A stretch of 64,000 nucleotides of DNA from Rudaea sp. (GTDB lineage Bacteria > Pseudomonadota > Gammaproteobacteria > Xanthomonadales > Rhodanobacteraceae). Shown in pieces: positions 45,002-53,720 of this stretch. The position numbers and the translations under genes were made by a program. The notes under the pieces are model-generated. The model had not been told where the DNA came from. It made no database searches and was given only the letters and a program-made list of their open reading frames with translations. The stretch covers positions 57,736 to 121,735 of the forward strand of contig JARLJU010000367.1 in NCBI GenBank assembly GCA_031291055.1, read 5' to 3'. Numbering within the stretch: the stretch's first letter is position 1; every line of letters begins with the position of its first letter.

Positions 45002-47049
45002 GGCCACAGCTTTGCCGAAGCCAGGTCGCGCTCACGCACCAGATCGATCCTGTCGGCCGGCTGCAGCGGCAATTTCCACAATTGTACCGATTCGATCTTG
45101 CGCAGCGGCTGTGCGCTCGCCAGCGCTGCCGCCAAGGCGGCCGAAGGGGCGGTATCGGAAACAATCGCATAGCGCGCGCCGGTATATGCGAAGATTCCGC
45201 GCCAGCCATCGCCGCCGGGATCGGCATCCGCCGCCTCGCGCGCACGCCTGAGCTCCGGATCGTACCAGGCGGTGACGAAGCCGCGTCCCGCCAGCTCCGC
45301 CGCGAAGGGCGCGTCCGGCGAGCACAGCAGTACATTGGCGGTTGCATCCTCGCTGCGGACGATCCGGATCAGGGCACGTTCCGGCGCAAGGTGCTCGATC
45401 ACGGGCTCGCCGTCCGCCTGAAGTAGTGTTCGCTTCACGCCGCCGACATGCAGAGTCCAGTACGAACATGTCTGATAGGCCAGATCGAGCACTGTCAGCG
45501 TGATCAGCAATACCGTCGCCCGGCGCCGGGATGTCGTCATCGCGACTGCGGCAACGGCGACCGGCGCAAGCAGCATCAGCGCCGGGTAGGTGTAACGCAG
45601 ATAGTGGACAGTCATGATTGCAGCGACGAACGCGACCAGCCCGGCGACGGCGAGGGGCCGCAGTCGCGGTGCGCCCAGGGCGAGAACGAAGGCGCCGGAA
45701 AGAGCCAGCGGGAAAAATCCGGCGGCACCATCCCAGCCTTCCAGGTAAGCGCGCGTATGAAAGGTCAGCTGCCAGAGGATGTCCCAGCCGACGGGCGCCG
45801 TCCAGCGCGGGTCGGCAAGATTCTGTTCACTAAAAAGCGACGAGTGAAAAAGTCCATTCAACAGCGGAAACAGAGGGTTGCCGGTAAGCACGGCAGCATA
45901 GACATGGCTTGAGCCGCCGACGAGGAAGATCAGTCCGAGGCCCGGCACGACCAGCTTCCACGACCACTGCCCACGCCAGCGCCATGCCAGCCATGCGGAT
46001 AACGGCACGATGATCGCAACGAAGCCGGTCTTCAGGCCGAGCAGGAATCCAGCCAGGAGTGCGAACAGGAACAGCTGACGGATGCGGGCATTTTGTGCGG
46101 CGCTCATCGCGGTCAGTGCGAGTGCGAGGCTTGCCGCTGCCGCAGGCAATTCCGCCTGCATGCCGCCGACCAGCCCCGCCGTCAGCGGCAGGCTGGCGAC
46201 CAGCGCCACGCATAGCCAGCGCGCGAAAGGCGGCGTGCCCAGGGCGGCGGCGAGCTCCCAGGTCAGCGTTGCCGCGGCCAACAGCCAGAATGCATCGACG
46301 GCGCCGCGGGCCTCCTCGCCCGCCAGCAACTGCGCGGTGGCCTGGACGATATCGCCTGACCATGGCGCCAGGGCCCAGACCTGCGAATGCACGTCCATAC
46401 GGTAATAGCCAAGCGCCGCCAGTTGCGCTGGAAACCCCAGATGATAGGCAAGATCGTCGAACTGCACGGTCGGCAGCCAGCAGCCCGCGGATGCCAGGCC
46501 GGCGACCGCCACCGCGAATGCTGCAATGACCGGGGTTTCGGCCACCGCTTCGCGCCAGGCTGCGGCGCCGCTACGCAGCGCAGTGTGCAGGTGCCGCCTT
46601 CCAGCGATGCACAAAAGCAGCAAAAGCAAAAGATATACGAGGCGAAAGTGCAGCGGAAATGGCAGCAGCCAGCCGAGAACGCCAGCCAGTGCGCCAATGC
46701 CGGCGACGGTTGTGATTGCGGTATGGTCACTGGCGCCGGCTACGATGCGACCAAGACTGAACCCGCCTGCAGCCAGAATCAGGGTTGCGAGCAGCGGCAA
46801 CGCGCCGATGAAGCATGTCAGTGCGCTGGCAAAAACGCACAGCAGCGCGCTGGCGAGAGAAATCCGCAGCAGGTGCCGCAACAAGGACGCCACCGTCCAC
46901 GCGCACAGGCCGAGCAGCAGGGTTTCCAGCGCGCGCGGCAGCGGCAGTGATCGCCAGCTGCGCTCGGCGATGAAGCCGATGCCGAGCAGAAGCACGCCTG
47001 ACCAAAGCAGCCATGGCTGCCACCGCAAGTTGGGCGAACGCGGCGTCAT
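44998..47049 (-). CDS. polytopic membrane glycosyltransferase (GT39/83-like)
   Basis: 683 residues with about a dozen membrane spans. An N-terminal loop with an Asp-rich motif QFDDLAYHLGFPAQLAALGYYRMD resembles the catalytic loop of GT-C enzymes (PMT/ArnT type), followed by HSQVWALAPWSGDIVQA. The C-terminal 140 residues are soluble and periplasmic (LAPERALIRIVRSED, FVTAWYDPELRRAREAADAD). Likely transfers a sugar from a polyprenyl donor; substrate unknown. The ATG at 47049 is preferred because earlier in-frame codons would lie on the rpmG terminator. Confidence 0.8.
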   Translation of the reverse strand: MTPRSPNLRWQPWLLWSGVLLLGIGFIAERSWRSLPLPRALETLLLGLCAWTVASLLRHLLRISLASALLCVFASALTCFIGALPLLATLILAAGGFSLGRIVAGASDHTAITTVAGIGALAGVLGWLLPFPLHFRLVYLLLLLLLCIAGRRHLHTALRSGAAAWREAVAETPVIAAFAVAVAGLASAGCWLPTVQFDDLAYHLGFPAQLAALGYYRMDVHSQVWALAPWSGDIVQATAQLLAGEEARGAVDAFWLLAAATLTWELAAALGTPPFARWLCVALVASLPLTAGLVGGMQAELPAAAASLALALTAMSAAQNARIRQLFLFALLAGFLLGLKTGFVAIIVPLSAWLAWRWRGQWSWKLVVPGLGLIFLVGGSSHVYAAVLTGNPLFPLLNGLFHSSLFSEQNLADPRWTAPVGWDILWQLTFHTRAYLEGWDGAAGFFPLALSGAFVLALGAPRLRPLAVAGLVAFVAAIMTVHYLRYTYPALMLLAPVAVAAVAMTTSRRRATVLLITLTVLDLAYQTCSYWTLHVGGVKRTLLQADGEPVIEHLAPERALIRIVRSEDATANVLLCSPDAPFAAELAGRGFVTAWYDPELRRAREAADADPGGDGWRGIFAYTGARYAIVSDTAPSAALAAALASAQPLRKIESVQLWKLPLQPADRIDLVRERDLASAKLWP

Positions 47050-47098
47050 GGGTGCAAACGATTCCGGCGCGTATTCATCGAAAGCATTTTGCGGCTTG

Positions 47099-47129
47099 AA
47101 AAAAGACAACCCGCCATGACGGCGGGTTG
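47099..47129 (-). terminator. rpmBG rho-independent terminator
   Basis: On the minus strand CAACCCGCC, five-base loop, GGCGGGTTG, then TCTTTTTT (A run at 47099-47104). Lies 34 bp after rpmG. Confidence 0.9.
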
Positions 47130-47162
47130 AGGTATTGCACGGTCCGGTTGCCAAGCGACCGG

Positions 47163-47327
47163 TTACTTGATCTTAGCTTCCTTGTAAGCCACGTGCTTGC
47201 GCACAACCGGATCATATTTCTTGATTTCCATCTTGTCCGGGGTGGTCTTCTTGTTCTTGTCGGTGGTGTAGAAATGGCCGGTGCCCGCGGAGGACACGAG
47301 GCGAATCTTGTCGCGCTTGGATGCCAT
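47163..47327 (-). CDS. rpmG: 50S ribosomal protein L33
   Basis: 54 residues: [20 protein letters not shown], then [20 protein letters not shown] and [14 protein letters not shown]. Clear L33 of the Cys-free type, so no zinc is needed. SD GAGGAG six bases upstream of the ATG at 47327. Ten bp after rpmB in one operon. Confidence 0.97.
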   Translation of the reverse strand: MASKRDKIRLVSSAGTGHFYTTDKNKKTTPDKMEIKKYDPVVRKHVAYKEAKIK

Positions 47328-47337
47328 GATGTTCTCC

Positions 47338-47574
47338 TCAGACCTTTTCGCCGCGGCCGCGCAGTTCGGCGAGCACGGCCTCGATGCCGTTCTTGTCGAT
47401 CGTACGCAGGGCGTGGGTGGAAACGCGCAGTTTCACCCAGCGGTTTTCGCTCGGCACCCAGAAACGGCGCTCGTGCAGGTTCGGCAGCCAGCGGCGCCGG
47501 GTTTTGTTGTTGGCATGCGACACGCTATTACCGGCTTGCGCGCGCTTGCCGCTCACTTGGCAGACTTTGGCCAT
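47338..47574 (-). CDS. rpmB: 50S ribosomal protein L28
   Basis: 78 residues: [59 protein letters not shown]. One Cys only, so the zinc-free form. SD GAGGT seven bases before the ATG at 47574. Promoter at 47671-47699. Confidence 0.97.
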   Translation of the reverse strand: MAKVCQVSGKRAQAGNSVSHANNKTRRRWLPNLHERRFWVPSENRWVKLRVSTHALRTIDKNGIEAVLAELRGRGEKV

Positions 47575-47670
47575 CGTACGTACCTCGATCATGAACGGGC
47601 CGCCCTTGGCCAGGGCGGTATCGGCCCAGCAGAAGCTGGATATTCGCCGCGCGGACGCAGCGAGCCGCGT

Positions 47671-47699
47671 ATTACAACAGAATCTGGGACCTGCGGCAA
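47671..47699 (-). promoter_or_regulatory. rpmBG sigma70-type promoter
   Basis: On the minus strand TTGCCG (47694-47699), 17 bp, TGTAAT (47671-47676), then ACGCGG. Best-formed promoter in the window; start near 47664, about 90 bases before rpmB. Confidence 0.6.
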
Positions 47700-47715
47700 G
47701 CAAGTCGACTCTTGT

Positions 47716-48432
47716 TCAAACCTCTTCCACGGCCGTGCGTTTGGCGCGACGGATCAGCCAGGCTACGCCGCGCAGGTCTGCGATGCCGACCAGGGCACGA
47801 TTGAAATTGTTGTAGTTCGACACCCCGCTGCCGCGTGGACGGTGGTTGACCGGTACGCTTTTGACTTGCCAGCCGGCACGCAACATCAGCGCAGGCAGAT
47901 AGCGATGCATGTGATCGAAATACGGCAGGTCTAGAAATGCCGCGCGCTCGAACAGCTTGATGCCGCAGCCGGTATCCGGTGTATTGTCGCGCAGCAGGCG
48001 GCTGCGCAGGGCATTGGCAAAACGCGAGGCGAAGCGTTTGCTGCCACTGTCCTGCCTATGGATGCGCCAGCCGGCGTAGAGCTTGATCTGTGCCGGCGAT
48101 TCGTCGCGCATGGCGAGCAGCCGGGGAATATCGGCCGGGTCGTTCTGCCCATCGCCGTCCAGCGTTGCTATCCAGCTGCCGCGCGCGGTCTTCACGCCAC
48201 TGCGCACGGCCGTGCTCTGCCCGCTCTGGGCGACGTGCCGCACGACGCGCAATTCGGGAAACTGCGTCTTGGCGGTCTTCAGGATGGTCAGGGTGTCGTC
48301 GCGGCTGCAATCATCGACATAGACGATCTCGAAATCCGCGCGCCCGCGCAGGGCGCTGGCGATCTCGTTCAGCAGCGGAACAATATTGTCGCGTTCGTTG
48401 TGCACCGGCACGACGACGGATAAATCGGGCAT
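47716..48432 (-). CDS. GT2 polyprenyl-phosphate glycosyltransferase
   Basis: 238 residues. DPM1-like GT-A domain: LSVVVPVHNERDNIVPLL, VYVDDCSRDDTLTIL, metal-binding ATLDGDGQNDPADIPRLL, DTGCGIKLFERAAF and HRYLPALMLRAGW. It lacks the two C-terminal membrane helices of GtrB-type enzymes. Makes polyprenyl-phosphate sugar for the membrane glycosyltransferase/GtrA system, by inference. ATG at 48432; SD weak. 44 bp after the epimerase gene. Confidence 0.88.
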   Translation of the reverse strand: MPDLSVVVPVHNERDNIVPLLNEIASALRGRADFEIVYVDDCSRDDTLTILKTAKTQFPELRVVRHVAQSGQSTAVRSGVKTARGSWIATLDGDGQNDPADIPRLLAMRDESPAQIKLYAGWRIHRQDSGSKRFASRFANALRSRLLRDNTPDTGCGIKLFERAAFLDLPYFDHMHRYLPALMLRAGWQVKSVPVNHRPRGSGVSNYNNFNRALVGIADLRGVAWLIRRAKRTAVEEV

Positions 48433-48476
48433 TGGGACATTCCAGTTTGTCGATACCGCGATTATCGCGCGTCGGG

Positions 48477-49451
48477 TTAGAGCTTGTCGCCGAAATAGTC
48501 GCGGCACCAGGCGACAACCTGCGGCATGCCCGCCTCGATGGTCATGCTCGGCAAGAAGCCAAAAGCGGCCTGCGCGCGCGCGACGGCGGCGCTGGTCTCG
48601 GCCATGTCGCCGGGCTGCATCGGCTTGTCGATGCGATGTGCCTTGCGTCCTGCGGCATGTTCGATCACGGCGATGAAATGCTCGAGTTCGACCGGATGAT
48701 GGTTGCCGAGGTTGTAGATCGCTAGCGGCGGATCGATGCCATTGTCCGCCGGCGGATGATCCAGTGCGCCGAGTACGCCGGTAACGATATCGTCGATGAA
48801 GGTGAAATCGCGGCGCATCCTGCCGCAGTTGAATACCTCGATCGGCCGCCCGGCGAGAATCGCGCGCGAGAACAGCAGTGGCGCCATGTCAGGGCGCCCC
48901 CACGGCCCGTACACGGTGAAAAAACGCAAACCGGTACAACGCAATCTGTACAAATGCGCATAGCAATGTGCCATCAGTTCGTTGGATGCTTTCGACGCGG
49001 CATACAGGGACAGTGGCTGGTCGATGCTTTGGGTTTCCTCGAACGGCGCGACTGCATTGCGTCCGTAGACCGACGAGGAGGATGCATAAACCAGATGCTC
49101 GACGGTGCCGTGGCGGCAGGCTTCGAGCAGGTTGAGGAAGCCCGTCCAGTTGCTGTGCAGGTAGGCATAGGGGTTCTGCAGCGAATAACGTACGCCGGCC
49201 TGGGCGGCAAGATGGATCACGTGCCCAGGTTTCGTCTCGGCAAACAGGGCATCGAGCGCAGGTTTGTCGGCCAGGTCGAGGGTGCGCAGATCCAGCGTCG
49301 GACACAGCGCAGCGACGCGGTCGCGCTTGAGCTGCGGATCGTAATACTCGTTGAAATTGTCTATGCCGACGATCTGCTCGCCGCGCGCGAGCAGGGCGCG
49401 TGCGACGTAGGCGCCTATGAAGCCGGCTGCGCCGGTGACGAGGATGGTCAT
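48477..49451 (-). CDS. NAD-dependent sugar-nucleotide epimerase
   Basis: 324 residues, extended SDR. NAD motif TGAAGFIGAYVARALL, active-site SSSSVYG with YAASK (Tyr-xxx-Lys), VIHLAAQAGVRYSLQNP, and RMRRDFTFIDDIVTGV. NEYYDPQLKRDR and the ALCP region resemble UDP-glucuronate 4-epimerases, though generic UDP-glucose 4-epimerase activity is possible. ATG at 49451 with GGAAAC six bases upstream. With GT2, supplies the glycan pathway. Confidence 0.88.
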   Translation of the reverse strand: MTILVTGAAGFIGAYVARALLARGEQIVGIDNFNEYYDPQLKRDRVAALCPTLDLRTLDLADKPALDALFAETKPGHVIHLAAQAGVRYSLQNPYAYLHSNWTGFLNLLEACRHGTVEHLVYASSSSVYGRNAVAPFEETQSIDQPLSLYAASKASNELMAHCYAHLYRLRCTGLRFFTVYGPWGRPDMAPLLFSRAILAGRPIEVFNCGRMRRDFTFIDDIVTGVLGALDHPPADNGIDPPLAIYNLGNHHPVELEHFIAVIEHAAGRKAHRIDKPMQPGDMAETSAAVARAQAAFGFLPSMTIEAGMPQVVAWCRDYFGDKL

Positions 49452-49506
49452 GAAGTTTCCGCTGGACAGGCAGCGGATTTTACCGCGTTCGGCCGTATCA
49501 CGCCGC

Positions 49507-50220
49507 TCAGGTGCCGGCAGCGACCGCCGGTGTCGGGCTCTGCAGCGCGCTGCGCCAGAGATTTTCCATCTGATCGAAATGGCTGGAATCGTGCGCGAGC
49601 AGCACCAGGGTTCCGCTCGCCAGCGGCACACTGCGGCCGATCCAGCCGTCGCGTGCAAAGTCCTTGCGTTGCTCGTGACGATCGTTGGTCAGATACAGCA
49701 CCGTGACCGGGCCTTCGGCCTGTGGCATCACCATGTGCACGGATTCATACCCGCCGACCGGGCAGCAGGCAACGAAGCTGATGCCGGCCGGGATCTTGCC
49801 CAGCGCGACGCCCCGGTAAGCGAAGGCTTCCTGCACCTCGCTGTCGGCTACGGTCTTGGTCATGCCCAGCACTTCGGCCTCGCTGTTCAGATGATCGACG
49901 GCGATTGTCGCCAGCGGACGCGCCGCCACGCGTGTGCCGATGCCAAAGGCCAGCGCTACGGCGGCGGCCAGTGCAAGCACGGCGCCGCGTCGGTAACCCT
50001 GGCGCTGCTGCTGTTGCCGGGTCGCGTGCGCGAGCAGGATGGATTCGGCCAGTTGCGCGGGCGGGGTGATGACAAGCGCCTGGCGCAGCGAGGTCTCAAA
50101 GCCATGGGCACGTTCACATGCACCGGCGCAGCGTGCGCACTCCTGACGATGCTGGACAAAATCCACATCGCAGCATTGTGGATCGACGCCGAGCCGGCGG
50201 CGGAATTCAAGACAGTTCAT
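49507..50220 (-). CDS. zinc-type anti-sigma factor (DUF3379-like)
   Basis: 237 residues. N-terminal ZAS-like motif HRQECARC (Hx3Cx2C) with further Cys nearby (LGVDPQCCDVDF), one membrane span (GAVLALAAAVALAFGIGT) and a periplasmic domain (YRGVALGKIPAGISFVACCP, VHMVMPQAEGPVTVLYL) with a CC pair. Overlaps the ECF sigma gene by 14 bases, so it should bind and hold that sigma factor. The periplasmic part resembles the DUF3379 family from gammaproteobacteria. The signal is not known; the CC pair and Cys-rich end suggest a redox cue. Confidence 0.82.
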   Translation of the reverse strand: MNCLEFRRRLGVDPQCCDVDFVQHRQECARCAGACERAHGFETSLRQALVITPPAQLAESILLAHATRQQQQRQGYRRGAVLALAAAVALAFGIGTRVAARPLATIAVDHLNSEAEVLGMTKTVADSEVQEAFAYRGVALGKIPAGISFVACCPVGGYESVHMVMPQAEGPVTVLYLTNDRHEQRKDFARDGWIGRSVPLASGTLVLLAHDSSHFDQMENLWRSALQSPTPAVAAGT

Positions 50221-50740
50221 GGACCTGTGCCTCGCGCATGTCGCCGCTGTCCAGCATTGCCCTGAGCTTCTGTCGCGCCCGGAACAACTGGGTCATCACC
50301 GCTGCCGGCGAAATCTTCAGTTCGCTGGCGATTTCCTCGCAGGAAAACCCGCCGAGCACCTGCATCAGCAGTGGTTCGCGGTATTTGGTGTCAAGTCGAC
50401 GCATCGCATTGCGAATCACGTTCTCTTCGCCGGCAAATTCCGGCAGGTGCGCCTCGCGTTCGTCGACCACGTCTATTTCGTCCACATCGGTAAATTGCGG
50501 CAATTTGCGTTCGTACAGGCGCGCATGTTCGCGGCGCAGGATCGTGATCAACCATGCCTTTGCCGCAGCCGTGTCGCGCAGATTGTCCAGGGCCCGCCAC
50601 GCCCGCAGGAAGGTTTCCTGGACCAGGTCGTGCGCGAGTGCCTCGTCGCTGCAAAGCCAATAGCCATAGCGGAACAGATCCCCCGACAGGCTCCGTACCA
50701 GGGCATCGAACTGCCGTTGTTTGCTGCTCATGATGAGCAT
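50207..50740 (-). CDS. ECF sigma factor
   Basis: 177 residues. Region 2: SLSGDLFRYGYWLCSDEALAHDLVQETFLRAWRAL split by its usual helices; region 4: LDTKYREPLLMQVLGGFSCEEIASELKI and SPAAVMTQLFRARQKLRAML. Start ATG at 50740 or 50731 (three codons later); neither has a strong SD. Probably frees target promoters when its partner is inactivated. Confidence 0.9.
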   Translation of the reverse strand: MLIMSSKQRQFDALVRSLSGDLFRYGYWLCSDEALAHDLVQETFLRAWRALDNLRDTAAAKAWLITILRREHARLYERKLPQFTDVDEIDVVDEREAHLPEFAGEENVIRNAMRRLDTKYREPLLMQVLGGFSCEEIASELKISPAAVMTQLFRARQKLRAMLDSGDMREAQVHELS

Positions 50741-50777
50741 GACCGGCGTGTTACCGCGAAGCTTTCAGCAGCACGTT

Positions 50778-51641
50778 TTAGCGTATGCGCTCGAGGATGC
50801 CCTCGAGCTCATCCACGCTGTGATAGGCGATGACGAGTTTGCCACCGCCACCGCGACCATGCTGGATGCTGATTTTGGCGGCGAGCTTTTCGGCCAGTTC
50901 GCGTTCCAGGGCGACGATATCGGCATCGCGCGCCGCTGCCGCAATCCTGGATTTTGTCTTGGGGGCGGTCTGCGCCTTGCGCGCGGCGCTTTCCAGCTCG
51001 CGCACCGTCCAGCCGTGCTCGGCCGCCTGGCGCGCCAGGCCAAGGGCCAGCTTGGGCTCCAGCGTCAGCAGCGCGCGCGCATGTCCCATATCGAGCTTGC
51101 GCTGTTCAAGCAGGTGCTTGATCTCGGGCGCAAGCTCCTGCAGGCGCAGCAGATTGGAAACCGCAGCGCGTGAACGGCCGATCGCATCGGCGACCTGTTG
51201 ATGGGTGAGCTTGAATTCGGCGATCAGGCGTTGCAGCGCCTGCGCTTCTTCCAGCGGCGAGAGTTCCTCGCGCTGGATGTTTTCGATCAGCGCCATGGCG
51301 ACGACGGCCTGATCCTGCACATCGCGCACGAGTGCCGGAATTTCGGTCAGGCCGGCGATCTGCGCAGCGCGCCAACGGCGTTCGCCGGCGATGATCTCGA
51401 AACGCGCGCCACCGATCGCCCGCACGACGATCGGTTGAATCATGCCCTGAGCCTTGATCGAGGCAGCCAGTTCCTGCAGGCGTTCCTCGTCCATCGACTG
51501 CCGCGGCTGGTATTTGCCGGGCTGGATGCGGGCGACGCCCAACTGACGCAGTTCCCCCTCGGTCTCGGAAGCTTCTGACTCGGGCACGCCCAGCAGCACA
51601 TCCAGGTCGCGCGCGCCCAAGCCGCGTCGTTTTGCCGCCAT
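50778..51641 (-). CDS. parB: chromosome-partitioning protein ParB
   Basis: 287 residues. N-terminal CTPase/ParB box: LRQLGVARIQPGKYQPRQ, IIAGERRWRAAQIAG (GERRWRA), and ENIQREELSPLEEAQA. The helix-turn-helix follows (LTHQQVADAIGRSRAAVSNLLRL), then a C-terminal dimer domain. Loads on parS as a CTP clamp. No consensus parS (TGTTTCACGTGAAACA type) was seen by eye in the window. AAGGAG eight bases upstream; 12 bp after parA. Confidence 0.96.
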   Translation of the reverse strand: MAAKRRGLGARDLDVLLGVPESEASETEGELRQLGVARIQPGKYQPRQSMDEERLQELAASIKAQGMIQPIVVRAIGGARFEIIAGERRWRAAQIAGLTEIPALVRDVQDQAVVAMALIENIQREELSPLEEAQALQRLIAEFKLTHQQVADAIGRSRAAVSNLLRLQELAPEIKHLLEQRKLDMGHARALLTLEPKLALGLARQAAEHGWTVRELESAARKAQTAPKTKSRIAAAARDADIVALERELAEKLAAKISIQHGRGGGGKLVIAYHSVDELEGILERIR

Positions 51642-51653
51642 ACCGAAAACTCC

Positions 51654-52439
51654 TTAGTTGACGTGCGTCGCCGCCGGCGCACGTTCGCGCCGCAGCATCT
51701 CGCCGGCCAGGCCAAGATACGCGATTGCGCCACGCGATTCGCGGTCGTACAGGTTGATCGGCAGACCGTGGCTCGGCGCCTCGGCCAGGCGCACATTGCG
51801 CGGAATCACCGAACGCAGCAACTTGTCGCCAAAATGCTTGGTCAACTGTGCCGAGACATCGTTGCCCAGATTGTTGCGCACGTCGTACATGGTGCGCAGC
51901 AGGCCTTCGATTTCCAGATGCGGATTCAGCCGTGCGCGTACCGCCTTTACCGTATCGAGCAGACTGGACAAGCCTTCCAGCGCGAAGTATTCGCACTGGA
52001 TCGGAATCAGCACGCCGTGTGCGGCAGTCAGCGCGTTGATCGTGAGCAGATGCAGCGACGGTGGGCAATCGATCAGTATGGTCTGGTAACGATCGCCTAA
52101 TTTGGCAATGTGGTCTTTCAGGCGCGATTCGCGCGCGAGCGCGTCCATCAGCTTCAATTCGGCGGCGGTCAGGTCACGATTGCCCGGCAACAGATCGAAG
52201 CCCGCCTTGGTCGACACGATCGCGCTTTCGATGCTGGCTTCATCGAGCAGTACCTCGCAACCGGTCGGCTTGGTCGTGCGCTTGTCCAGTCCGGAGGCCA
52301 TCGTCGCATTGCCCTGCGGGTCCAGGTCGATCAGCAGGATGCGCCGCCGCGTCTCGGCCAGTGCGGCTGCCAGATTGACGGCCGTCGTGGTCTTGCCCAC
52401 GCCGCCCTTCTGGTTGGCTATGGCGATGATGCGCGTCAT
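51654..52439 (-). CDS. parA: chromosome-partitioning ATPase ParA
   Basis: 261 residues. Deviant Walker A QKGGVGKTTT, A' DLDPQGNAT, Walker B ILIDCPPSLHLLTINAL, and the usual IPIQCEYFALEGLSSLL. Start: ATG at 52439 gives the conserved MTRIIAIANQKGGVG; ATG at 52445 two codons earlier is nearer GAGGA and equally possible. 13 bp after rsmG. Confidence 0.96.
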   Translation of the reverse strand: MTRIIAIANQKGGVGKTTTAVNLAAALAETRRRILLIDLDPQGNATMASGLDKRTTKPTGCEVLLDEASIESAIVSTKAGFDLLPGNRDLTAAELKLMDALARESRLKDHIAKLGDRYQTILIDCPPSLHLLTINALTAAHGVLIPIQCEYFALEGLSSLLDTVKAVRARLNPHLEIEGLLRTMYDVRNNLGNDVSAQLTKHFGDKLLRSVIPRNVRLAEAPSHGLPINLYDRESRGAIAYLGLAGEMLRRERAPAATHVN

Positions 52440-52452
52440 GGCCATGACTTCC

Positions 52453-53130
52453 TCATGCTGCATGCTCCTGCGCCAGCATCTGCGCCCGGTGGATGATGAC
52501 CACATGGCGCGCCCCGCCCAGGCCCGGGACGGCGAGCGGGCATACCGCGGATACATGAAATCCGGGCGGCATGGCGAGAATTTCATCCTTGTTGAGCTGA
52601 CCCTTCATTGCCAGCCAGGTACCGCCGGGTGCGAGCAGATGGCCGCCCAGTTCCAGCATCTGGGCCAGGCTGGCAAACGCGCGTGCCGTGACGCAGTCGA
52701 ATTGCCCGCGCGCGTTTTCAACGCGTGCCTGTTCGACGTGAACATTGCTCAGGCCGAGAGTGCGTATCGCTTCGCGCAGGAAACGCGTCTTCTTGCCGTT
52801 GCTGTCGATCAGCACCGTTTGCCGCGAAGGTTCGAGAATGGCCAGCGGAATCCCCGGCAAGCCGGCCCCGGAACCCAGATCCGCCAGGCTGTCGCCGCGC
52901 ACATGCGGTGCGATGGCCAGCGAATCCAGCAGATGACGACTGATCATGTCCGCCGGGTCGCGCACGGCAGTGAGGTTGTATACGGCGTTCCAGCGCGTGA
53001 GCAGATCCACATAGTCAATAAGCCGCTCGCACGCTGCCACCGACGGCGCCAAGCCAAGCTCGGCGGTTCCCGCGCGCAGGCGGGCATAGAGGGCGGCGCG
53101 ATCGGAAGCTACCACTGACAACGGGCTCAT
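52453..53130 (-). CDS. rsmG: 16S rRNA (guanine527-N7)-methyltransferase
   Basis: 225 residues. SAM fold: LTRWNAVYNLTAVRDPADMISRHLLDSL (in pieces), motif I LADLGSGAGLPGIPLA, VLIDSNGKKTRFLREA, VTARAFASLAQMLE. Formerly gidB. AAGGAACC five bases before the ATG at 53130. First gene of rsmG-parA-parB; mnmG lies 40 kb away. Confidence 0.96.
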   Translation of the reverse strand: MSPLSVVASDRAALYARLRAGTAELGLAPSVAACERLIDYVDLLTRWNAVYNLTAVRDPADMISRHLLDSLAIAPHVRGDSLADLGSGAGLPGIPLAILEPSRQTVLIDSNGKKTRFLREAIRTLGLSNVHVEQARVENARGQFDCVTARAFASLAQMLELGGHLLAPGGTWLAMKGQLNKDEILAMPPGFHVSAVCPLAVPGLGGARHVVIIHRAQMLAQEHAA

Positions 53131-53253
53131 GAGGTTCCTTGCATCTGCGCCGCGAGATTCGCGACGACCGTGCGGCGAGATGCGTGATGACTCGCGGCCC
53201 GCAAGTATCCTTGCCCGCGCGAGCAAAATCCAGCGCGGGCAGCAAAGCGACGC

Positions 53254-53715
53254 CTAGACTGGAGCCAGTTGCACGCGGGTGACGAGCAGGCCGCGATCGC
53301 GCAGGTCGCGATTGAGTTCGGCCTTCAGGCGCAGATTGCGCGCGGCGTAGTCTTCTTCGGCGTTGTCGCCGGCCAGTTCCGGGATGCGCTGGCGCAACAA
53401 GTTGGCGACGTCATCGATGACCGCGTCGGCCCGTTCCGCATCGAGTACCTGGAAATACACCCGCCCACGCAATGCGGCTGCATTTGCAGCGGATGGTGGT
53501 ATCGCTATTTCCACGACGTTGCCAAGCAGGCGTATCTTGTGCGCGACGCGTTCGATGAGAGGCAGGATCAGATGAGTGCCGGCGCCCAGGGTACGCATAT
53601 GACCGCCGATACGGCGCAGCGTGTAGGCATGGCCTTCAGGGATGCGCTTTACCGAGGCAAACGTCAGCAGAGCGAGTGCGCTCAGGAACACGAAATACAG
53701 AATCGGGGAAGGCAT
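53254..53715 (-). CDS. short SPFH/Band7-domain protein
   Basis: 153 residues. N-terminal membrane anchor (PSPILYFVFLSALALLTFASV), then a partial SPFH/Band7 domain: VKRIPEGHAYTLRRIGGHMR, LGAGTHLILPLIERVAHKI, VYFQVLDAERADAVIDDVAN, ending LRDRGLLVTRVQLAPV. It stops where the coiled-coil of stomatin-like proteins would start. SD GAGGA five bases upstream lies inside a small hairpin. Upstream of rsmG on the same strand, 123 bp away. It may act as a cut-down scaffold or be a decayed gene. Confidence 0.75.
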   Translation of the reverse strand: MPSPILYFVFLSALALLTFASVKRIPEGHAYTLRRIGGHMRTLGAGTHLILPLIERVAHKIRLLGNVVEIAIPPSAANAAALRGRVYFQVLDAERADAVIDDVANLLRQRIPELAGDNAEEDYAARNLRLKAELNRDLRDRGLLVTRVQLAPV

Positions 53716-53720
53716 ATATT

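Noticed and set aside
47049..47154. A longer start for the membrane glycosyltransferase
   Set aside because: It would place the N-terminus on the rpmG terminator and has no SD.
50700..53250. Possible parS sites near parAB
   Set aside because: CACGTG-containing strings elsewhere in the window (for example near 49222 and 55187) lack the flanking palindrome of parS.
53254..53715. SPFH gene as a pseudogene
   Set aside because: It has an intact frame, a good start region and a clean membrane anchor, so a short functional protein is equally likely; not called as pseudogene.
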